Part shown: positions 14,017-18,981 of the stretch, piece by piece
Position numbering within the stretch: the first letter of the stretch is position 1
Layout: every line of letters begins with the position of its first letter
Source: Planctomycetaceae bacterium
Lineage (GTDB): Bacteria; Planctomycetota; Planctomycetia; Pirellulales; Thermoguttaceae
Reading direction: 5' to 3'
NCBI GenBank assembly: GCA_009776995.1
Contig: WRMR01000025.1
Span: 1 to 18,981, forward strand
Length of the DNA: 18,981 nt
Program-made: the position numbers and the translations under genes
The notes under the pieces: generated by a model
The model's input: the letters and a program-made list of their open reading frames with translations, nothing else
What the model was told of the DNA's origin: nothing
Databases searched by the model: none

Positions 14017-16151
14017 TACCAGAAATTGGCAAGTTCGTCCGGATCGGTAAACGTTACGTCTTTGTCAATGGAAAATTCGCAGGCGTTTTTGCTGCCCGGT
14101 CGCGAATCTCTGACTCGTGTCCCCGCAGGTGCGGTGATCTCAAAACTTGACTCCGGCACCGGTTGGTTGACGTTTTTGACTCCGGCCAGGAGATATTGCT
14201 CAACGTAATTCTCCCGGCCGTACATGCTGAAAATGTTGGTACGATAATAACGCATCGGAAAAAACACTCCTTCCGCGACCTCGGCAAAATCGCTTGCTTC
14301 GTAACGGCGCGTCACCGTACCATCCGGGATCGATAACTCGGTTTTCACTGCGGCATAAGACAGGGACGGCGCGACATAAATCAAGACGATGATGGCATCT
14401 TGCTTCGATTCCTCTGGGTGGTAGATGGACGTGAACTCGTTAAACTCTTCTTTGGCAACACACAACTGCAACAAGTGAGTTTCGATGCCGTTCAGGATTT
14501 CTTTGCCTCGGTATTCAAATCGGTCCCGATATTTTTTTAAGAACATCAACTGCTGAAGAAACGGAGTTGCGGTGCCGGCTTTCACGACCCGATACTGGGG
14601 TTGGTTTTTGCCTTGTTCTTCGAGCGGCTTGTTGTTTCCGCCTGATCCCATAATGACAAACCTGCGATCAATGTCGCCATCCGGCTGTGGTATTTCGTAA
14701 TACGTTGCGGAAAAATTGTGGCGATGCATTTTGACAAAACGTGGTGAATCCGGCCATCGCAGCACCCATTCATCGTTGGCGACCGTCAATTCCATAGTGG
14801 AAGGTGCACCGTCCTCACGTATGCTATATCCCTTCTCCTGCCACGGCAGCGGTTGTGAATAATCATCCATTGTCGTCAACAGCGAACCAAATTGATACGT
14901 GAACGTTCCCGTTTTGATCAGCGTTGGATATGCAAAAAGCCCGTCAAGCAACATGTCTTTCGTCGGTGGTCCATCCGGCGCGGCGGCAGTCATTCTCACC
15001 GTCGCGGTTCCGAGCGACAGTGTGCCGAGCAGGGCAACGATGACCAGCAGAACCAGGCGTCGCGGCCGGGAGTGCAGTGTTTGCGTGTTGAGCAGCATTT
15101 CAATTCTCCTTTGGAGCAAAGTTGGTTGATCCGCCATGTTGAGCGTGATTGGTGACACGCTTCGGCATCGGCGGGAATTTCGAGCAAGGGTGACAAGCAT
15201 GTCGGCGTAGTCTTCGGCGGTTTCGGCACACTGGGCGGCGGCGTGGTCGGCGAGGTAATCCTGATCTATCCGCACACGGTGACGCAATGTCCAAAACAAT
15301 GGTTGCACCCAAAACAGCAATCGCATGACATTCAGTAACCGCCATGTGAGGAGGTCAAATCGTCGCAGATGTTCCATCTCATGCGCGACGGAAAATCGCA
15401 ACGCTTCATCGCTCAGACCTGTCGGCAGAACGATCATCGGTCTGACCAAAGAACAAACAAACGGCGAATCAATCTCGCTGGAAAACAACAGACGGATGTG
15501 AGGTGGACAGCCGATCTCCGAACGGCTGTGTCGGCGAAAGCCGACTGGTGCTTCAGGTGCGGAGTACCGCGAGTGACCGTTCGGAGATCGGTCACCCACC
15601 TCACCATGACCTGTCTCGTCGCTCACTCCGTTATGTTCCTTCGCACGTCTGATGATCCCGCGAAGCCGCACGATGCCGAACAACCACTGCAACAGGAAAA
15701 ACAACGTGCCGGTGCAAAAGACCACACCCACAAGGAGCCGCCAATCGAAAAGACAGGCGACCACCCGCAGCCGCAACAAAGGCGGTACGACCGTTGATGA
15801 TTTTTCATCACCAACCGGCAGTGGCATCGTGTTTTCCGGTCCGGGAATGCTTTGCGGCGTTGCCGGTTGTTGCGCCGGTACAGGCGAAACCGTCGTGAAA
15901 GCAACCGGCGGTGACGATGCGGCTGCCAGGGTGGATTTCGCTTGCGGCAAGGGCAAATTCCATCGCGGCATCATGGGCGTGTGCATGAACACAAGCGTTG
16001 CGATCACGACAAGTATGGTCATTTGTGTCAGGCAAACGCGTTCGACCGGACGGCGCGTGACGCAATGCAAACCCAGTGCTGCGGCGAAAAACACGAACGC
16101 AACCAGTTGCGCAAGTAGCAGCATGTCAACGAAATGGTGGAACGGCGTCAT
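14016..16151 (-). CDS. M56 (BlaR1/MecR1-like) membrane metallopeptidase sensor
   Basis: A 711-residue integral membrane protein of peptidase family M56, paired with a BlaI repressor that such proteins normally inactivate by cleavage. Helices are at about 8-30, 41-57, 136-162, 270-290 and 363-386. The cytoplasmic zincin domain contains SVAHEMEHLRRFD (H257, E258, H261) and RIDQDYLADHAAA. The Glu that usually supplies the third ligand (EYxCD) is Asp here (D298). LVRPMIVLP before the site is the family's standard strand. Instead of a penicillin-binding sensor, residues about 390-711 form a beta-rich tail with QPVPESSFEITAPAGTRV, resembling planctomycete LolA/RsiW-type sensor regions. Residues 183-218 are encoded by a palindromic insertion. 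The start overlaps the blaI stop (ATGA). Confidence 0.88.
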   Translation of the reverse strand: MTPFHHFVDMLLLAQLVAFVFFAAALGLHCVTRRPVERVCLTQMTILVVIATLVFMHTPMMPRWNLPLPQAKSTLAAASSPPVAFTTVSPVPAQQPATPQSIPGPENTMPLPVGDEKSSTVVPPLLRLRVVACLFDWRLLVGVVFCTGTLFFLLQWLFGIVRLRGIIRRAKEHNGVSDETGHGEVGDRSPNGHSRYSAPEAPVGFRRHSRSEIGCPPHIRLLFSSEIDSPFVCSLVRPMIVLPTGLSDEALRFSVAHEMEHLRRFDLLTWRLLNVMRLLFWVQPLFWTLRHRVRIDQDYLADHAAAQCAETAEDYADMLVTLARNSRRCRSVSPITLNMADQPTLLQRRIEMLLNTQTLHSRPRRLVLLVIVALLGTLSLGTATVRMTAAAPDGPPTKDMLLDGLFAYPTLIKTGTFTYQFGSLLTTMDDYSQPLPWQEKGYSIREDGAPSTMELTVANDEWVLRWPDSPRFVKMHRHNFSATYYEIPQPDGDIDRRFVIMGSGGNNKPLEEQGKNQPQYRVVKAGTATPFLQQLMFLKKYRDRFEYRGKEILNGIETHLLQLCVAKEEFNEFTSIYHPEESKQDAIIVLIYVAPSLSYAAVKTELSIPDGTVTRRYEASDFAEVAEGVFFPMRYYRTNIFSMYGRENYVEQYLLAGVKNVNQPVPESSFEITAPAGTRVRDSRPGSKNACEFSIDKDVTFTDPDELANFW
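15498..15604. repeat. In-frame palindromic element inside the M56 gene
   Basis: Outer arms 15498-15506 and 15596-15604 pair over 9 bp. After a 4-base mismatch, 15511-15525 pairs with 15577-15591 over 15 perfect bp (CCGATCTCCGAACGG and complement). Inside are a perfect hairpin GTCGGC / GCCGAC closed by a GAAA tetraloop on the plus strand (15530-15545) and a 7-bp stem 15547-15553 with 15562-15568. Each long arm is itself locally palindromic (ACAGCCG/CGGCTGT and GTGACCG/CGGTCAC). The element is fully open in the M56 frame, encoding residues 183-218, a hydrophilic stretch unlike the flanking M56 sequence. This looks like a mobile or dispersed palindrome tolerated inside a protein. Confidence 0.8.
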
Positions 16152-16540
16152 GGCTTTCGTCCTTTCCGTTTCGCCTTGCGGGATTCGACAATGAGTCGTT
16201 CGAGCTTTGCCAGATCATTGTCGGACAGGTCTTCCGCCCGTATCATGTTGAGTACGAGTTGATCGACCGCGCCGTCAAACAGCTTGTGCAGGAACCGTGA
16301 TCCGGCCTGTTCCGGCGTGTAAAGGGACGTGTAATGCAGCGTCCGGTTGTCCCGCCGCACCGACAGCAAGCCTTTGTCGGCCATGATGCGGATCAGCGTT
16401 TGAATCGTCGTGACCGCAAACTCGCCGTTCGGGCTCATGACTTTATGCACATCCCGCACCGACGCCTCGCCGATCTCCCAAAACACCTTCAGCACGTCCA
16501 ACTCCCGATCGCTCGGGGCAATACGTTTTTCTTTTGTCAT
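16148..16540 (-). CDS. BlaI/MecI family transcriptional repressor
   Basis: A 130-residue winged-helix repressor. Its N-terminal domain (about 6-75) reads PSDRELDVLKVFWEIGEASV, then VTTIQTLIRIMADKGLLSVRR with the wing RTLHYTSLYTPEQAG, all classic for BlaI/MecI. The C-terminal helices (FDGAVDQLVLNMI, LSDNDLAKLERLI) form the dimerisation region, where cognate M56 proteases cleave. A strong ribosome site, GAGGAG, lies seven bases before the ATG. The stop overlaps the M56 start by four bases, so the pair is translationally coupled. A dyad operator over its own -10 suggests autoregulation. Despite the name, nothing here indicates beta-lactam resistance; planctomycetes use many such pairs for unknown signals. 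Confidence 0.94.
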   Translation of the reverse strand: MTKEKRIAPSDRELDVLKVFWEIGEASVRDVHKVMSPNGEFAVTTIQTLIRIMADKGLLSVRRDNRTLHYTSLYTPEQAGSRFLHKLFDGAVDQLVLNMIRAEDLSDNDLAKLERLIVESRKAKRKGRKP

Positions 16541-16562
16541 GTTTCGCTCCTCTTGCCAGAAA

Positions 16563-16608
16563 GACTAAACTAATAATCTAGTCTATCAAATAATTCAAAT
16601 GGTGTCAA
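16563..16608 (-). promoter_or_regulatory. Promoter with dyad operator for blaI-M56 operon
   Basis: On the minus strand a perfect -35 TTGACA (16608-16603) is followed after 17 bases by TAGACT (16585-16580). Bases 16563-16583 form a 21-bp dyad, GACTA...TAGTC, with eight of ten half-site positions symmetrical, overlapping the -10 and initiation region. This is where a BlaI-type repressor would block transcription. The leader to the ATG is short (about 35 nt). Operator identity is inferred from position and symmetry. Confidence 0.75.
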
Positions 16609-16644
16609 GAGTTTTTGGTTATTTTTTCCGGGGACGCATGACAG

Positions 16645-16664
16645 GGCGGTCGCGCCGTGCTCGC
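16645..16664. repeat. Degenerate copy of the GGCGGTCAC palindrome
   Basis: Matches 9101-9120 at 17 of 20 positions; the changes break the stem symmetry. It directly adjoins the long palindrome at 16668. Confidence 0.5.
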
Positions 16665-16667
16665 AGA

Positions 16668-16730
16668 TCAGAGCCGCAATTGATAAGATTGCGCAAAAAA
16701 TAACCGCAATCTTACCGATTACGGTTCTGA
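16668..16730. repeat. 63-bp imperfect palindrome with TCAGAGCCGC core
   Basis: Two 26-base arms (16668-16693 and 16705-16730) match at 22 positions, and two of the four mismatches are G-T wobbles on one strand; the loop is CAAAAAATAAC. On the minus strand the palindrome begins 32 nt after the export-gene stop, so it could terminate or stabilise that transcript; it also separates the export gene from the blaI promoter. A diverged relative with the same loop layout is at 18449-18509. Confidence 0.8.
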
Positions 16731-16762
16731 AGACAAAAAACCGATTGACAATGCCATTGGGG

Positions 16763-18127
16763 TTAGTTCCACAGGGATTGCAGATCCAACCGAATGCTGA
16801 ACGTACTCAGGAACATATTCAACGCTACTTCGGTCGGTGTGTATTCCAGCATAATCAAGTCGTTCGGCTGAATCAGAATCCTCTCACCCGGGTCGGTCAG
16901 CCCCCGTTTCATATCAATGCGAATCGCCTGTTGATAGCCGTTGACTTCGCGGATCACCAGCAGCCGCGTCGGGGGAATGATATTCCCAATGCTGGAACCC
17001 CGGATGCTTGTGCCGCCGGCGGCAACGGCAACGGAGCCGCCGGCCATCGATATGGCGGAGAATACATCCAAATCGAAGTCGCGCGGAATCGGATACATGC
17101 CGCCCTGGAGCATACCGCCGGTATAAAAGACTTCGGCTTCCCGCGATTGAACAATGACGACGTCACCGTTCTTGAGAATAATGTCATCCTGGGTCAATTC
17201 GGGAAGTGGCTGACCGGGATGAACCCGGAGCGGAATCCGCACAATGTTCGGGTTGCCGTTGACATACGGGGAATTTCCGTAATTGGGATTTGTCTTGCTG
17301 ATTAGCATGTCCGCACCGGTCACCTCGCCAAAGCTGCCGCGAAGAACGATGACTTCATTTTTCGCCAACATGCTTGGCATGCCGCCGGTCATGTTCAGGG
17401 CGTTGAGAACATCGTTTTGCCCGGCCCAGAGGTCCAGTGTCCTAGCCGTCCCGCGGTCTTCCATGCCCACAAAAGAAACGCCCTTGCCCTGCAATGTATT
17501 ACTGGAACTCGAACGCATGTCGTCGGCACGAACATCCTCGCGAATCACAACGACGTGATAAGTTCGCGGGCGGATCAGTGAAACGGTAATCACGGCGTCC
17601 GGTCCCAATACCCGCAAAACTTCAACATAAGCCCGGTGAACCAGGGTTTGCGTATCCATCAGGGTCAGCCCTTCGACATTGAGTGAATGCTGCATTTTCG
17701 GGAGTGAAATCGTCCCGTCATCACGGACGGTAAAAGGATAGCCTGTGGCCGGGGGCAGATTAGTGGCCGGGTCCGGTGTATGGATAGGAATAGTAGGAAT
17801 AGGTTGATTGAGAACTCCTGAAACTCCTGAAACCCCTGTAATGGATTCAATGTAAATACCCAGCGTGTCGCCTGGCCCCAATCGGTAAGCATCCACCGGG
17901 TCCTGACGCAGCATGATGGGATTGATGCTATCCATGTTATACCTCGTCTTGTGGCGGGTATTTTCGAACCCTCGTGGCGAGATTGTCTCACTGTTCGGAA
18001 TACTGGTGCATCCCGCAAACATCGCGATGACCATCCCACCGATCAAGCACCCTGGTAAAGAAACGCGAAAAGCTGACTGTGACGCTTGCTTGCGCAGACC
18101 CCGGACGCAAAAACTGAATTCCCCCAT
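16763..18127 (-). CDS. Polysaccharide export lipoprotein (Wza-like, SLBB)
   Basis: A 454-residue outer-membrane polysaccharide export protein of the Wza type, forming the exit channel for exopolysaccharide or capsule. A basic N terminus and hydrophobic core end in FAGC, with the likely lipidated Cys at residue 40 (Phe at -3 is slightly atypical). The export domain begins YRLGPGDTLGIYIE (81-94), with VRDDGTISLP at 134-143. Two SLBB-type segments follow, around 255-330 and 333-425 (EVFYTGGMLQGGMYPIPRDF). The loop at 97-128 is a Pro-rich insertion typical of planctomycete members, here carrying GVS and TIP repeats. GGGAG lies about ten bases ahead of the ATG. No polymerase, Wzc kinase or glycosyltransferase gene is adjacent, so its partner locus must be elsewhere or upstream of the window edge. 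Confidence 0.93.
   Translation of the reverse strand: MGEFSFCVRGLRKQASQSAFRVSLPGCLIGGMVIAMFAGCTSIPNSETISPRGFENTRHKTRYNMDSINPIMLRQDPVDAYRLGPGDTLGIYIESITGVSGVSGVLNQPIPTIPIHTPDPATNLPPATGYPFTVRDDGTISLPKMQHSLNVEGLTLMDTQTLVHRAYVEVLRVLGPDAVITVSLIRPRTYHVVVIREDVRADDMRSSSSNTLQGKGVSFVGMEDRGTARTLDLWAGQNDVLNALNMTGGMPSMLAKNEVIVLRGSFGEVTGADMLISKTNPNYGNSPYVNGNPNIVRIPLRVHPGQPLPELTQDDIILKNGDVVIVQSREAEVFYTGGMLQGGMYPIPRDFDLDVFSAISMAGGSVAVAAGGTSIRGSSIGNIIPPTRLLVIREVNGYQQAIRIDMKRGLTDPGERILIQPNDLIMLEYTPTEVALNMFLSTFSIRLDLQSLWN
17813..17839 (-). repeat. Nine-base tandem repeat in the export gene
   Basis: Two exact AACTCCTGA units and a third with two changes encode GVS repeats in the loop of the export domain; a neighbouring GGAATAGTA-type repeat encodes TIP. 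Copy changes would keep the frame. Confidence 0.65.
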
Positions 18128-18296
18128 CTGTCACTCCCTTTTTTCCTGAAAACCAAACCTGTCACCATCGGAAAGATGGAGACTCCGTTCCTCTCCCGCA
18201 TGGCGTTTCGATCCTGAAAATCATTCAAGACGTTTGCATTTGAAAAACTGTCCTGCCATGACCATCAGGTTTATGTGGATTTATCGGAACCCGCCT

Positions 18297-18318
18297 TGTC
18301 AAGAGCAAAAGCTTTTGC
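18297..18318 (-). promoter_or_regulatory. TTGACA with adjacent 14-bp palindrome upstream of export gene
   Basis: The minus strand reads a perfect -35 TTGACA (18302-18297), immediately preceded by the perfect palindrome GCAAAAGCTTTTGC (18305-18318). No good -10 is found at 16-18 bases (TCCACA at 17), so promoter activity is doubtful, but the pair could be an activator- or repressor-controlled promoter for the export gene 170 nt downstream. A second small hairpin (CCATC/GATGG, 18165-18179) lies in the leader. The rest of 18128-18448 shows no coding sequence that I can support. Confidence 0.28.
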
Positions 18319-18448
18319 CATCGGAAAACGGTTTTTCGTTGCAGGATGCCTGTGTAACCAACAGAAACCAAACAACATGCAGAATTGCCATGAAAGGAAT
18401 TTTGCCGGATTGGAACATAACGGTCATTCATTACAATCGGAACAGCAA

Positions 18449-18509
18449 ACCGAGTCATGATCGTATGATTGCGCACAAAATAACCGCAATATTACGATTG
18501 CGGCTCTGA
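18449..18509. repeat. Second palindrome of the TCAGAGCCGC family
   Basis: Arms 18449-18473 and 18485-18509 surround the loop CACAAAATAAC, nearly identical to the loop at 16694-16704. The 3' arm ends GCGGCTCTGA. Pairing is good near the loop (about 12 of 15) and poor at the outer end, so this copy is more decayed. On the minus strand it begins 29 nt after the stop of the small-protein pseudogene. Confidence 0.7.
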
Positions 18510-18538
18510 AGACAAGAAAACGGAAAAAAAGTAGTCAT

Positions 18539-18716
18539 TTAATCCGCTACAGATGAAACCGGGTCTTCTTTTTCGAACCAGGTGACCGGGTTGAGTTTGC
18601 CGAACGTCGATATTTTTCCTCGACTCCATGAGTGCGGGTTTGTCCTCTTGATCGTTTTCGGCGTAAACTGTGGAACAGTAAGAACTTTCAGTAGTTCGTA
18701 TCATCGGACATTGCAT
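18539..18716 (-). pseudogene. Frameshifted copy of the 63-residue small protein gene
   Basis: A 44-base block at 18561-18604 is identical to 13847-13890, and 18624-18685 matches 13909-13970 at 59 of 62 positions. The segment between them is 19 bases here against 18 in the intact gene, which shifts the frame after PALMESRKNID. Read in two frames it gives SSYCSTVYAENDQEDKPALME and then FGKLNPVTWFEKED with tail PVSSVAD and the same TAA stop. A possible ATG lies at 18716, with an unrelated N terminus. Two of three substitutions in the 62-base block change residues, consistent with relaxed selection. No M56 or blaI remnant adjoins it. Confidence 0.7.
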
Positions 18717-18754
18717 TTGATTTGATTTCACTCATTACTTTCATGGTGGTTACG

Positions 18755-18981
18755 TTACCTTGTCCGGTCAGGTTTTGCGAGGTCGATTTCGAAAGATTTG
18801 TCAAGTCTCAGGAGCAGATCACGAAAGCTGATGGAGTCGTCGCGGGTTTGTTGGCGGCGACCGTTCTCCGTCACGCACACCCACCCGTTCGAACCAAATC
18901 CAGCAATTGCGCATCAGCATCGCCAGTGCAAAGTACAGCAACCGCAAAATCGGCTTGCGGGTGCTCGTGCGAATCCGGCAT
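18755..18981 (-). pseudogene. C-terminal remnant of a DDE transposase (partial)
   Basis: Entering from the right edge on the minus strand, the frame reads RIRTSTRKPILRLLYFALAM then LMRNCWIWFERVGVRDGE, the pattern of the C-terminal end of IS4-like DDE transposases (RTSTR.P.LR.L...A...RN.W.W). That frame stops at 18819-18821. The adjacent frame then continues plausibly as RRQQTRDDSISFRDLLLRLD to a TAA at 18755-18757, suggesting a one-base frameshift around 18870-18895. The catalytic domain lies outside the window, and no terminal inverted repeat could be identified. It could be a decayed insertion sequence or contain a sequencing error. Confidence 0.5.

Noticed and set aside
15498..15604. tRNA or CRISPR repeat
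   Set aside because: The fold is multi-stem but lacks tRNA invariant positions, and there is no regularly spaced direct-repeat array here or elsewhere in the window.

Overview
The window looks like a chromosomal segment of a planctomycete (Planctomycetota, probably Pirellulales-like), at about 50% G+C. This is inferred from gene content and protein style: a zinc-type S4, an L17 with planctomycete-like insertions, a DUF58 protein, a BlaI/M56 pair with a long extracytoplasmic tail, a planctomycete-type polysaccharide export lipoprotein and many short palindromic repeats. No rRNA marker is present, so the taxonomy is a judgement.

Positions 1-5930, plus strand, hold the distal part of the spc/alpha ribosomal supercluster: secY (3' end), adk, map, rpmJ, rpsM, rpsK, rpsD, rpoA and rplQ, closed by a strong intrinsic terminator at 5894-5930. 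infA is not between map and rpmJ. The rpsD-rpoA gap can fold into a 14-bp stem enclosing a second hairpin, just ahead of a near-perfect rpoA Shine-Dalgarno.

Positions 6101-9070 hold a small HExxH putative metallopeptidase and a YraN/UPF0102 nuclease-fold protein (plus strand), a convergent DUF58/vWA protein (minus strand), and a divergent small four-helix membrane protein. Positions 9149-13754 encode a PcrA/UvrD helicase and a membrane-anchored gluzincin-like (HEAAH) protein.

Positions 13825-16608, minus strand, form a compact regulated operon: promoter with dyad operator, BlaI repressor, M56/BlaR1-like membrane metallopeptidase (ATGA overlap) and a 63-residue small protein (TAGTG overlap). 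The M56 gene carries a roughly 107-bp, highly structured palindromic element inserted in frame in its coding sequence, much like the palindromic protein-coding elements of Rickettsia. This is the most unusual object in the window.

Positions 16645-18981 hold a Wza-type polysaccharide export lipoprotein (minus strand) flanked by dispersed palindromes, a frameshifted second copy of the 63-residue gene, and the decayed C-terminal end of a transposase running off the window. A recurring palindromic module with a TCAGAGCCGC core sits about 30 nt after the stop codon of three minus-strand genes or relics.
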